DNA of 64,000 bases, taken from positions 1,027,501-1,091,500 of the forward strand of contig JAHDVF020000223.1 in NCBI GenBank assembly GCA_022606425.2, given 5' to 3'. Each line of letters opens with the position of its first letter. The stretch's first letter is position 1. The position numbers were made by a program, and so were the translations under genes. This document shows, piece by piece, positions 54,336-64,000 of the stretch. Below the pieces are notes generated by a model that saw only the letters and a program-made list of their open reading frames with translations, searched no databases and was not told where the DNA came from. The DNA comes from Lepidostoma basale. Lineage: Eukaryota > Arthropoda > Insecta > Trichoptera > Lepidostomatidae.

Positions 54336-54439
54336 ACATATTCAGGAGGTTATCCCTTAGTTATTTTCAACAATGTATTAAGTCATGTCAATTACCTTCA
54401 TTATCGTATTCTGATCCTTTCACTCGTGTATAAAAACAA

Positions 54440-54555
54440 CAACTTGTTTAATTTTCGTTACATTTGATAATGCCTTAAGCTAGGCGAACGTGTCATTCAC
54501 ATAATAAATAATAATAAAACTTCTATAAAACAGATTCATTCATATTAATTAACTG
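54440..54555 (+). repeat. Penelope-like terminal-repeat segment
   Basis: ATTTGATAATGCCTTAAGC then TAGGCGAACGTGTCATTCAC and AAACTTCTATAAAACAG, same unit as 27104..27292. Confidence 0.5.
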
Positions 54556-54929
54556 TATTTGTTTACATTATTTATAGTCAGTTATAGTAACATTTTATTT
54601 TCCGCGAAGACACCAATGCGCCCCTGATTTTCACATGTTCGTTATTTTCAGAAATTGTCAAATGTGCAGGCTGAGTCATATTACAGATCAAACTACAAAT
54701 AACAAGAAGTAGAACATCGATTATAATTCGTGGAATATCTATGGATATTGAATGTTTAATAAGTACTAACTAACCATCACTGTGCCAACCCTCTCAAAAT
54801 TAACATCTAGGGAAGAAAATTCTCCTAAAAAGAATTTATCGCTTTTTTTTAGCGTGATGTGATGCCATAGACGCAGCTGACCTCAAGATGTGTTACTGCA
54901 AAAACCTGAATGATTAACTACCTCTAAAT

Positions 54930-55295
54930 CAGTGATTCCCAAAGTGGTCTATATTAACCCCCAGGGGTCCACGACAACTTGCAAGGGGTCTACGACGGTT
55001 GCAAAAAACATTGGGGGTCCATGAGATGTAAATGGGGGTCCACAAGATGGTTCAACTAAATTGAAGCCGAATATTGAAACGCAATACGAATATCGAAATC
55101 GTTGGCGACCTTTTTTGCTCACTTGGGGATAATCGGACGATAGAATTTTTTTTTTTTTTTAGTTCGACAGTGACTTCCGGCCAGTAGAATTTGGCAGCGA
55201 CCAATTTTTTTAGCAATTGAAGAAAGCAGGGGGGCTACACAAAATTGAAAAAATGGGGAAAGGGTCTACGTAACAAAAAAGTTTGAGAACCTCTG
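54930..55295. mobile_element. 366-bp hAT element with 8-bp target duplication
   Basis: CTCTAAAT at 54922..54929 and 55296..55303 flank CAGTGATTCCCAAAGTGG and GTTTGAGAACCTCTG. Internal GGGGTCCACGA-type repeats (GGGGTCTACGACGG, GGGGGTCCATGAG, GGGGGTCCACAAG) occur near the left end. It lies in a diverged L2-like 3' end. Confidence 0.92.
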
Positions 55296-55303
55296 CTCTA
55301 AAT

Positions 55304-56163
55304 GATTCTTTCAATTGTTTATTAAATTTCGATTCGAAACGAAAATGAATACAGAATTTTCTGTATTTGCTCAGTTATTTACTTGCACAGGTTAGTTTTC
55401 AATTCAACAGTTCTCTCATCACTCTGCCAATCCTATCGGGGAAATGGTGTGATGGTTTGTTGTTGTTGTTGATGATAATGTGAACAAATTACATATGAAC
55501 TTCTGTCACCAATAAAAATGCAAAACTAACTTGGTGAAACCAAGAGGACCGTGTACTAAATTTAAAATTTAAATAAGCTTGGAATAAACTATCAAAAGTG
55601 ACAAATAAAATGGTGATAGCGATAAAAGAAATCGTGCAACTTGCGTTCCACATCCACTACAACAATCTAATTAGGTAGCAACACAATCCGGCACAGTTTT
55701 TTTACTTGAATGTAATAATAATGGACACATTTTTTTGTAAAATTTGGCGACTAATTATTTGTGTTATTGCACACACCTCCACGGGCATAGCATAACTTAT
55801 TCTCAGTATTCACAATCGGTAAAAACGTGTGTGTTCGTAACATAGTGGTTTGTATACAACTGAATGTCAAAAATAGATGTATAAATTACATGTTACAAGA
55901 AATATACAGTTTCGTATTCTAGATGAAACTAAACAAATTTATGGTATAATAGCAGTAATTAATCCTATTACAGTATTTCGCGACATTCTTAAAATAAAAA
56001 TGAATTTATCCAAGAAGAAAAAAACGCGAGATTGTTGAACGTAACAGTTGAGCAAACTAAAAAACACAACCTTACAAGCAGATAAAAAAAAAACAAGAAA
56101 ATAATTCTTCGGATTCGGGGGAATTGTTTTAAGATGCAATGTTTAAAGTAAATGTTGACTTAC
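55304..56163. other. 5' end of Abl intron 1 (left of the donor)
   Basis: Directly downstream of the Abl first exon donor. A short LINE 3' end (CCTATCGGGGAAATGGTGTG at 55430) is the only repeat recognised. Confidence 0.4.
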
Positions 56164-56290
56164 CGCTGTGCTCTGTAAAAATATTGGAACCCAAAATCCT
56201 AGGGTCTTTGGGCACCCTCGGCTTGTTTCTGTTGTTCCGGATAGATGCTCCACTTGTGACCCCTCTCTCCTTCCCTTGCTGGGCACCCAT
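56164..56290 (-). CDS. Abl: Abl tyrosine kinase, distal first coding exon (myristoylated-type N-terminus)
   Basis: Read on the minus strand, an ATG at 56290..56288 opens 42 codons: MGAQQGKERG, VTSGASIRNN, RNKPRVPKDP, RILGSNIFTE, HS, then one G and donor GTAAGT. Insect Abl starts MGAQQGK and reaches NIFTEH just before the segment leading to the SH3 domain; the vertebrate ABL1b exon has the same plan (MGQQPGK and VFVEH). Gly2 fits an N-myristoylation site, which in ABL1b docks in the kinase and holds it inactive; that role is inferred here. Abl is a cytoplasmic non-receptor tyrosine kinase acting on actin and axon guidance. The exon ends in phase 1, so G plus AA would give the Glu expected next. 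No SH3, SH2 or kinase exon was found to the left, implying a very long intron 1. This frame differs from the longer open frame on the same strand. Confidence 0.88.
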
Positions 56291-56700
56291 CGCGAATGAA
56301 ATACTGGAACTATCTCTTTTCTTTTAAAGGCATTTATTTCATAACCATCGCGCCAAGAATACGACATCAGCTTTGATTCCTAGCTTGTTTAACAGCATAT
56401 AGGGAACGCAAATCGTCCGAAGATAGACGGGCTTCATTTCGACCGACAAGCCCGTTCCACGGGAAAATATTCAAACCATTACTCACAAAAAGCGAACTGA
56501 CTTTAAATAAAACAACGCATACGCAAAACTGACCGGCTTATGCCAAAATTGTACTACATTCGAAAGCGACACTCCTCGGCGGCCCGTTCACAAAAGCTGG
56601 CATAGCCGCAGCCGCCTGACATCTTTGACTCTTTGACGTCGATTTTTTAGTTCCTAAAACGCTCGCTGGCAGCACCAATCAGTGAATAGTACACAAATGT
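56291..56700 (-). promoter_or_regulatory. probable Abl 5' UTR and promoter region
   Basis: It lies directly upstream of the Abl start on the minus strand. The part at 56560..56680 is richer in GC and CpG than its surroundings and has a CCAAT pentamer on the plus strand (ACCAATC near 56674). No splice site or start site could be fixed. Confidence 0.35.
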
Positions 56701-58289
56701 TGCCATATTAAAAAATATTTTAAGTTGTCAGTAACTAATTCGGCGCTTGGTTAATATTTTTATAATTTCTTGATGTAGGTACAGCTGATTTGTGCTAACA
56801 ATATTCTAATTAAGAAATATTTTTTAACCGTTGACAAAAAATTACAGAAATTTGAGAGAAGAAATCGTAAATTCAACCCATAAAAATATTAATGCAGTCG
56901 AGTATCAAGATTGTTTTATTTTATATATTAGGTAACATAAAACATATCAAATATGAACATAGCACATGTTTTTACAAAAAAACGATACGCACGTCAATGT
57001 GTTAATGTGTTTTTTAATTCTATTTCTCACTTAATCTAATCGATTATTATTTTCAGTACCTGATTTCATTTTTATTCATTTGTTTTCAGAATCACATCAT
57101 TAAAGAAATTGGGGAATTTTTTTTGTAAATGGAGCCTCGGTATACTCGTATCTTTCTTTCTAGTTCATAGAATTGTTTTAAATAATTATTGGAGTATTTT
57201 AAAATAATCTAAAATAAAATGTTGAAACTACTATTAATTAGAATTTTATTTGCGCCTCTTTCATCAAATCCTTTAATCCTGGTCTATCTCCTTCATCATA
57301 ATATTATTTTTAAACGTTTATATTTTCATACTTTCTTTTGCATCAACACGAGTATAACGTTTATCCTGATCACAAGTCATATTTTTGTCCATCTTAGTAT
57401 TTCATGTTTTGTGAAAGAAAGAAATGTCTAATTGAGAATAAAAAAGTTAAGTACTATTTTTTTTTAAATTAAGTGTTATAATTTTCCTCGCAAATAAATA
57501 ATAATTACATTTGTCATTTAGTTGAAAAATTAGTCAATCGTTATTTTATTTATTGTCCTAAATCTATGACATGCAACAACGAGAATATTAGGCATTAATA
57601 CGACAAATTATGTAAACTGTTTTAGCAGAATTTTTCAGTTTAGTTCAAGTATCAGTGAGTATGAAATACACACAATAATTTGTCTGCGACAGAAAAACCA
57701 TCCTAAGTGAAACGCTGTTCTCGCACTGAATTCGAAGATCAGACCTTCGTAGGTAGTGAGTGTTTTTGAACTCAAGAAAATAAAAAAAACATTCAGTGCG
57801 AAATTTACTATTATAAATAAATGATGGAGTTTTACGAAACCAACAATACCTCAACCATCAATCAAAAATTTACGAGTATATTGTTTATACGAATATTTAT
57901 AAATGACATTGTATGTATTTACAATTGTTTTTCTATAAACATAAACCAAATTATGTACCAAACTAAAGAATTACCTTTAAAAACTTGATCACGGCGCTCT
58001 TGCAATATTACATAAAAAAGTATATTATATTATATTTTCCACTTATTTGAGTATTATATTTTCATTCAGGGTTTAAGGTTTCGGATAAATATTTGGGTCT
58101 GGTAATCTTAGTTACGTGTCCACTAGTGTATGATATTTTTAAAACTGTCAATGAAAAAAAAAAATCTTTTCTACTAATAAGTAGATACTAGAGTAACATT
58201 TACGCGTATATTTTTTATATTGTCAACACTAGATATTCCATCCCTAAAATGTTTATACAAATGTTTTCCTTACAAATTGAACTGTCAAA
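56701..58289. other. Abl-VPS13B intergenic space
   Basis: AT-rich DNA between the two divergent genes. Only short unrelated open frames occur (for example 57219..57431 +). No repeat family from elsewhere in the window was recognised here, so it may hold shared regulatory DNA. Confidence 0.4.
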
Positions 58290-58588
58290 AAAGTGTTCGA
58301 AATTTGTATTGTTGCCATGCTACTGCAACGGTGATCTGCGATCAGATGTATCATGTATGCGCTCGTTTGCTGATTGCAGTTTGCCGGCTATTGCAATTCC
58401 TATCAATCAATAACTTGCGGCCCGCAGTCTGTCTGCGCTCACGTCGGTCATTTCAAATTTTCCAGAAGTCCGGGCCGCACTGTGGGGGCATCACATATCT
58501 TATCTATCATGATATAGACTTCGGCAGTGCTATAAAAATGTTCCGTATAATGAAATTTGGCATTTAACGACGTGTAATGTTTAGGAAG
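58290..58588 (+). promoter_or_regulatory. VPS13B: probable VPS13B promoter and 5' UTR
   Basis: A locally GC-richer stretch (58320..58490) precedes the VPS13B ATG. A TATAAAAA motif sits at 58531, about 58 nt before the ATG, probably too close to be the functional TATA box unless the leader is very short. No promoter was proven. Confidence 0.3.
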
Positions 58589-58666
58589 ATGGATTCGTAT
58601 GTCACCCCCATTCTTTTGAGGCTCGTTGACAGATATATCAAGGATTTCAAATTCGAGGACACTCAG
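58589..58666 (+). CDS. VPS13B: VPS13B exon 1
   Basis: Codes for 26 residues from the ATG at 58589, ending with codon CAG before donor GTAAAT at 58667; it ends in phase 0. This is the first helix of the chorein domain. Confidence 0.9.
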
Positions 58667-61600
58667 GTAAATTGTTATTATTTTTGTTGTTTTTCGTTTC
58701 CGATCGTTGATTTTACGCAATTCTGATGGAAATATTTATTGGTTATCACGTTCCATTGACCATTTGTTTGATTTTTATGTATATCCGCTGATATTTTAGT
58801 TTGTTTTGAAACAATATGTTTGGAAAATCTGACAAGTGTTTTGTTACCTGTCATCTGCCTCCCCCAAATAATGTTAGATTTTTGGGACTAGTTTTCACAC
58901 TATTCGCAATGTCCATTTTAACCCAAAAAATGTTTTATTTTTATCCGTCTTTTACGTTGATTTTATATTTTTGGTGGTATAATATTTGTTTCGGTTTGAT
59001 ACAGGGGTACAATGAAGAATCATTTTGAAATACTGTCAACTTAATTTCCATACATTATTGCGAAAAATTTACTCCAATTTAAAAATACATACAAATAATT
59101 TTTTCTCTTACTATTAGTTCTAGAAACTAGGGGCGAAATTTCTAATACATATTGTAAGCAACGGTATTTTATTTATATTTTTAGAAAGTGGTTGGCTATT
59201 GTGCTTTCTTACTCAGATTATCAACGACTCTTAGGGGGTACACAAGCTTGCAAAACCGAAGTCTATTTTCCACGTTAAAGCAAGTTCATATTTATAAAAA
59301 TGGTGCATATTATTTATCTATGATATCATAATATTCAATTTTCATTTTCAGTACATTTATTAATCTTAACCCCGCTTACACGATTTTTAAATGTACCAAT
59401 ATTTAAAAATAAATAAAAAAAATTCTCGGTAGGGGGGTTCATATCTATCAAAAATTGTGCATATCATTGATTATATGTGATGTCATACATAACATTCAAT
59501 TTCCATTTTCAATAAATTTATTTTAACCCAGCTTACCCGATGCCTAGATCTGGTGACCTGCTTCAGTATATGTATGATAAAGTACAAACAAATAGGGTTA
59601 ATATTATATTACACTCAGTGGCGTGCCTAGGGTCAACCAGCAAGACAAGCCCGTCCGACTATTTGGTGAAATAATATTAGTAGAGGGTCACGATAATGAA
59701 TTTTTCCGGATTAAAATGGTTTGATCTTTCAAAATTAATTTCGTGAATTATTTGATTTTAAATCCTATTTTAGGCGCATTTTAAATCTACGCAAAAAAAA
59801 ATCTGTCTCAAATAGATTTTTTAACACCGAAACACTAATTATAAATAAATGTTCGTAAATAAATCACATACCTAATCTTTCTTTTCATAAAATTTCTGCA
59901 CATAACGTAAATGACAGATAACATTCTGATAATAGAAATGAAGTTCGTAACACATCGAATAGTAACATACTTCAGAGTGATAAAGCCCGGTTTCAAATCC
60001 ATACAAAAAATGTAGATATCTTCTGGTATACGAGTATATATCTTCTGATATATCTTCTCGTATATGCACCGATCTATATGATTACAAGCCAAAAATACGT
60101 AAGTGCGACAAAGACCCTGCAAGCCCATCGCAAATATGAAGCCCATCGAAAACATGAAACTAAACATGTGGACGTAGGGGATTTCGTGGGCATCTCAACT
60201 ACGGTACGTATGAGTGAAATAAAATACGGCGCGTATGAGTGGAACAAAATATCCACTTATGTCTTTTCTACGCATATCAGTGAAGTCATTTGCAACGCAA
60301 TGAATTAAATCGCTTTAACTCGAGCGAAATTTCAAAATATTATAATATTTTTATAGTAGACGGATCAAACGCGCAAAAAACACCGTTTTATTATAGATTT
60401 TTTAAGGCAAGCCCGGCTTTTCGGCTTGTATGGAAGTACCGCCACTGATTACACTCCGGTTCTTGGTTATTGGTATTTAGAGGTCATTAGACAAAGGGAG
60501 CCCTCTGCAGTGCGCAAGTATAGCGTAAAGTGAAAAATTGGTAGGATGCCCGACAGGGTTAGACTTTGAAGTTTAACAGCCAATTGGTCTGATCCTGATT
60601 GGCCAATTTGAAATAAGAAAAGTGATTGTTCTCAATTTGATTTCTGCATGCATCAATCTAGTGGGGGACTCTAGTTTGATGACCTCTGCACCAATGTTAA
60701 TAAAGTAAGATTTTTACTTTTTTATACTTAAAGAAATAATGAATGAAAAAAGAATGATAAAATAGTGTATGTAAATGACGTAGTAGCCCTTAAGGCAATC
60801 TATTTTCTATCTCTTGTTTACCTTTAATATACTCTTCTCTCTCTTAAACACCCGTTGTCGCTCACTGCTGGACATAGGCCTCCCTCATACTTTTCCACGT
60901 ATTCCTGTCTTGTGCCTTTCGCATCCAATCGCCAGCAATTCTTCGAATGTCATCGGACATCCCTCTTTTTCTTTTATCTTCGCGGGGTCTCCGCTCCACC
61001 ACCATTCTGGTCCATCTATCACTACCAATCTGGCAACATGTTCCGCAAATGATCATTTAAGCTTAGTAACCCTTTCGACGACATCTGTTACTTCTTTATT
61101 ATACACTCTGTTCATTTTTTAATATCCTTTAGAATGTCTGTTCTTTGCTAGAGACAATTTGAGGATTTGATATTTTTTAGATGGTCAATTTACTGCAATC
61201 AATTACTTGCCCTGGGTAAGCACCGAAGAGTGCCATACCAAGAGTATAAAAAGAACATTGCTCTAATTAAAAAAAAATTCTATAAAAAAAACTTTTAGTA
61301 TCAACATGTATCAGAAATAATTATTAATTTATCTTTGTTTTAATCCGTCTGTCATGTGATGTGCATGTGACTTCCACTTGAGATTATTTTATAGATCCTA
61401 TGATTTTGTAATCTCAACAGCCTCCAATCAACTTAATATTTTTATTTATTATTTATTTATGGTAACAGACAGCGAGTATAATAAATATATAAAAACACAT
61501 AGAAACAATAAAATTACAAGATGGTCCATTGTTCTGCGGGAAGCCCGCTTGTACAGCGCGACCCAAAACTGAAAGCTGTGCGTCCCTCGTCGTAATTAAG

Positions 61601-63946
61601 CTTAGACTATTTAGACCAGAATGTTCTCTCTAACAATCTGATTTGTGTGAAAGCACCTCCGTATTAATAAAATTACATGCTACCACAAATATAAATTAAT
61701 TAAATAATTAATACTACAGTCTAATAAAACCAAATCGATGTTAAACTAATAAAATATTTTAAAGAGTTAAAAAATAGTAATAATATTGAAATAGAAAAAA
61801 AGTAAATTAACATTAGTTTCATCTATGCTGAAAGGTGTTCGCTCGTTCAGGTGGAAAACATCGATATTACTAAAATATTTCTTGCATTTTTGATCTGATT
61901 ACGCTTATGATAAAGGACCAGTCTATTTGACATTAGAATTTATATATGTGATGGTCTCGATTAGCAATCCCAGAAGAGACAAACCCTACTAGATTAATGT
62001 GTGAAAACCATCATACAGGCGGCTCTCGACTTTTGAACGTTGGACTTTTGCACAATTCGCTATTTCGCCCATTTTTTTACCATAGTTTTTTGTTCGATAA
62101 ACGATCGCTCACGTGTCGCTCACTTGTGTCTCATGTGCAGTCGCTCTCATCTCCGTTTGTACTTTTGGAACAAGTTCAGTTTTGCTTTGCAGTACGGACT
62201 GACACTACGCGTTTTGCCGGTTTATCTGTTCATATACAGTACATACGTGTTAATATTTTACTTAACTTCATACGATTGAGACAAATATGGAAATATGTAT
62301 CATAATTAGACGTTCTGAGAGTGGCGAATCTTTTGCTAGAATTAGCCGTTCATATGACATTAACCGGTCTATGATATGTTCGATTTAGAAAAACAAGAGT
62401 AAAATAAAGGAGTACGTTCAAAATTGTGGAAATATATTTTCAAAAACTGTTTCCAAAAGACACTGCATGTTATATAACTCTCTATCAGGAAAAGAAAAAA
62501 AGGGTATTCAACAATCTTTTGACAAATTCGTAAAGAAGATTTCTAAGTCCTAATTCGTTTTGTTATTCTATTTTGTACATATGTATGTTATTAATCAATA
62601 AATATATAACTGAATATACTCACCTTTTTGGTGTTTTTTTTATATGACCTCTATATTCAACTTTCGCATACATTTTCAGGATCAATTAAGTGTAAAAGTC
62701 TAGGGCTGCCTGTTGTTTTAAATCTTGGGTTGTATAGAAACTACGTTAAAGGTACAACTCATAATATCAGTATGATATCTTCCCTACTGACGAAACATTG
62801 ATTTCAGGTGTCTCTCTGGAATGGGGCGGTCGCCTTGCATAACCTGGAACTTAGGCCGGATATAATCCAAGAAGAACTGCAGCTTCCATTTCACTTATCC
62901 TCGGGACACATACATGAACTGATAATTCATGTGCCATGGATGAAAATTATTTCAGAGCCGATTCAAGTGACTATAAATACCATTGGTATGTATTGATTTA
63001 TAAGTAGTAAAGAAATCGTGAGGTCGACGATGTCATTAGGTGACCTTTGTGGCCGAGTGGAAAGTGCTTTGACTGCTACACTGAAGTTTCCGGGTTCGAT
63101 TCTCAGTGATGGCAGTGTGATTGTTCTGGTGTCACTGTCTTTGGTCTGGTGTAGAATTCACATGACAATAAAATGGCGATAGATTAGCTATACCCATTAT
63201 AATTAATATGATAGATATACCCTTTACATCGATTTGGCCCATGCTGTAATGATGTAAAGAGCAATTCAACAAAATAATATTAGTAATTAGGTGCGGGAGG
63301 CAAAGGAGAAGATATTGGTATGCACTTGAGAAGAATGGACACATGAAGACTCCCTTTCATAGTGTTACACGGCCAACCCCAAGGTAGACCACCAAAAATA
63401 TGGTACAACAGCTGGGAATTGACTTCGCAGGAGGCTAACTCCGTTTACAAAACAGCCCACAAGACGTACATAAGCAGAAGAAGACGAAAGAAATTCCTAA
63501 TTTTTAAAGCATTTATTTGTGCTGTTTATTGATTTCATGATATTTTTTTTCAGAATGTGTTTTAACATTGAAGACCGAATGTAATACTGAGTCGAGAAGT
63601 ACTGGAATCACCAATAAGTAAGTTTTTACCTAGTTTTAGTATTTAGCCTGTTAATTTACAAATAATGACTCTAAAAGAAGTATTTAATATTAACACTTTT
63701 AAAGCAATGATTTTGATAAGTTTTCTTTTCATGTGGTTACATCACTGAATATTATTTGTTTTAGGGAAGATATAGATGCACCCCCTGGATACGCTCAGTC
63801 ATGGTTGAACAGAATTGTAAATAATATTTCATTGAAGTGTAATAATCTGATCCTCAAGTATGTGGAAGAGGATATCGTTGTTTCGGTCAACATCAAACAT
63901 GTGTCAATGGAAAGTGTCAATGGGAATTGGGAGCCAACGTTTTCTG
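58589..63946 (+). CDS. VPS13B: VPS13B (vacuolar protein sorting 13B), N-terminal exons 1-4, gene continues past the window
   Basis: Four exons join in frame (58589..58666, 62808..62985, 63554..63617, 63765..63946; 502 nt, 167 codons plus one base). VPS13 proteins are very long rod-like lipid-transfer proteins acting at membrane contact sites; VPS13B works at the Golgi and endosomes. The product opens with MDSYVTPILLRLVDRYIK, then VSLWNGAVALHNLELRPDI, SSGHIHELIIHVPW and ITINTIE-type text, the order expected of the chorein N-terminal domain. Exon 4 gives PPGYAQSWLNRIVNNISLK and NNLILKYVEEDIVVSVNI, which fit VPS13B better than VPS13A/C/D. All introns are GT-AG. An in-frame ATG four codons upstream (58577) could add MFRK; a stop precedes it at 58565..58567. 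The second ATG is chosen because it aligns with the family start. Introns hold hAT, Tigger, LINE and SINE copies. Family assignment is from recall of vertebrate VPS13B, with high confidence. Confidence 0.93.
59616..60447. mobile_element. 832-bp hAT element in VPS13B intron 1
   Basis: ATTACACT at 59608..59615 is repeated at 60448..60455. Ends are CAGTGGCGTGCCTAGGG and GGAAGTACCGCCACTG. The right 60 bp resemble the 3852..4100 MITE (AAGCCCGGCTT, TACCGCCACTG), so they belong to one family. No transposase frame was recognised. Confidence 0.9.
60790..61065 (-). mobile_element. RTE-like LINE 3' fragment in VPS13B intron 1
   Basis: Minus frame 61056..60862 reads DRWTRMVVERRPREDKRKRG, MSDDIRRIAGDWMRKAQDRN and SMREAYVQQ. 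The AYVQQ end followed by a short UTR is characteristic of RTE/BovB-type elements. A decayed relative lies at 46720..46850 (-). Confidence 0.75.
61435..61930 (-). mobile_element. 3' end of the two-ORF LINE family in VPS13B intron 1
   Basis: Shares with 19500..19860 the ATTTATTTATGGTAACA start, the string AATTACATGCTACCAC and the diverged end of ORF2. It is split by a 147-bp insert (61519..61665) flanked by a 12-bp duplication. Confidence 0.75.
61519..61665. mobile_element. 147-bp insert with 12-bp target duplication
   Basis: The 12-mer AATAAAATTACA at 61507..61518 is repeated exactly at 61666..61677. Between them is GC-richer sequence (GCGGGAAGCCCGCTTGTAC) absent from the parental LINE at 19540..19600. 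The long duplication suggests retroposition; the insert itself is not recognised. Confidence 0.65.
62016..62630 (+). mobile_element. Tigger-like element remnant in VPS13B intron 1, internally deleted
   Basis: A TA at 62014..62015 precedes CAGGCGGCTCTCGACTTTTG, a Tigger-style end. From 62287 the frame reads MEICIIIRRSESGESFARI, SRSYDINRSMICSI, stop, KNKSKIKEYV, which fits a CENP-B-like N-terminal helix-turn-helix. At 62509..62553 it reads QQSFDKFVKKISKS and stop, a typical transposase C-terminus. The middle is missing and no right inverted repeat was recognised. Confidence 0.65.
62808..62985 (+). CDS. VPS13B: VPS13B exon 2
   Basis: Acceptor ATTTCAG ends at 62807 and donor GTATGT starts at 62986. 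It holds 59 codons plus one base, beginning VSLWNGAV. It carries the most conserved chorein segment, with GHIHELIIHVPW. Intron 1 before it is 4141 nt and full of repeats. Confidence 0.93.
63043..63280 (+). mobile_element. tRNA-derived SINE in VPS13B intron 2
   Basis: Head ACCTTTGTGGCCGAGTGG (A box TGGCCGAGTGG) and GGGTTCGATTC (B box), then the family body GTGTGATTG...GTCACTGTCTTTGGTCTGGT, ACATGACAATAAAATGGCGA and TGTAATGATGTAAAGAG. The polymerase III promoter boxes are intact. Confidence 0.8.
63290..63490 (+). mobile_element. LINE C-terminal fragment in VPS13B intron 2
   Basis: Reads RGRRYWYALEKNGHMKTPFH, GQPQGRPPKIWYNSWELTSQ and EANSVYKTAHKTYISRRRRK, the tail of a non-LTR reverse transcriptase ending AAGAAGACGAAAG. 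Confidence 0.65.
63554..63617 (+). CDS. VPS13B: VPS13B exon 3
   Basis: A 64-nt exon between a T-rich tract ending CAG (63551..63553) and donor GTAAGT (63618). Joined to exon 2 it reads ECVLTLKTECNTESRSTG, which continues the chorein strand. It is too short and phase-split to appear as an open frame of its own. Confidence 0.85.
63765..63946 (+). CDS. VPS13B: VPS13B exon 4
   Basis: Acceptor TTTTAG ends at 63764 and donor GTGAGT starts at 63947. The 182-nt exon finishes the split Lys codon and reads EDIDAPPGYAQSWLNRIVNN onward to NWEPTFS. It ends in phase 1; the next exon lies beyond the window. Confidence 0.92.
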
Positions 63947-64000
63947 GTGAGTATTTAAACTAATGATGTCCGACTCTTTTTCGGCTCAACATTTTGAGTC

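Noticed and set aside
56143..56367. 74-codon minus-strand frame over the Abl exon
   Set aside because: It is a shadow frame. The Abl reading lies in another frame and stops at a splice donor.
63043..63115. A functional tRNA gene
   Set aside because: A and B boxes are present but the sequence cannot fold into a clean cloverleaf as read, and the same head recurs attached to one common body. It is a SINE head.
1..64000. CRISPR arrays, operons or ribosome-binding sites
   Set aside because: The window is eukaryotic with spliced genes; no regularly spaced direct repeats of that kind exist.

Overview
The window is AT-rich nuclear DNA of an insect, probably a moth or butterfly. Support for this: spliceosomal exons; a first exon matching the insect form of the Abl tyrosine kinase; a LINE whose ORF1 resembles the FP-like ORF1s common in lepidopteran LINEs; and heavy loads of RTE-like LINE fragments, tRNA-derived SINEs, hAT, pogo and Tc1/mariner derivatives and Penelope-like hammerhead motifs. 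The species was not identified. No bacterial, CRISPR or viral region was seen.

Only two host genes are supported, both near the right end and arranged head to head. Abl runs leftward: its distal first coding exon is 56164..56290 (42 codons plus one base, then GTAAGT), so most of the window (1..56163) reads as Abl intron 1 or beyond. No SH3, SH2 or kinase exon was seen. A GC-rich island at 15745..15990 ends in a short ATG-led exon with a strong donor in the same phase, and is a candidate proximal Abl first exon. VPS13B (chorein-domain bridge-like lipid-transfer protein) runs rightward from 58589, with four exons before the window ends: 58589..58666, 62808..62985, 63554..63617 and 63765..63946.

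The rest is a transposon graveyard. The largest element is a near-complete two-ORF LINE at about 19478..23504 (-) with an intact 965-residue endonuclease/reverse transcriptase. A 5'-truncated L2-like LINE lies at 42740..44386 (+). About 35 short 3' pieces of one RTE-like LINE family ending in (TTAG)n are scattered on both strands. DNA elements with readable ends include a 1.8-kb pogo element with perfect 24-bp inverted repeats (5418..7227), four hAT elements with exact 8-bp target duplications (3852..4100, 46196..46502, 54930..55295, 59616..60447), three Tc1/mariner deletion derivatives, a 114-bp Harbinger-like MITE and two fold-back elements. Several insertions sit inside other repeats, which gives a relative chronology.

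The most interesting structures are a 103-bp perfect-arm palindrome at 38813..39041 carrying a hammerhead-ribozyme-like core in each arm, and several degenerate head-to-head pairs of similar motifs elsewhere. No new multi-gene system was found; the candidates worth testing are the ribozyme palindrome and the alternative Abl exon. Similarity statements come from reading the sequence and recalling family signatures; no search was run.
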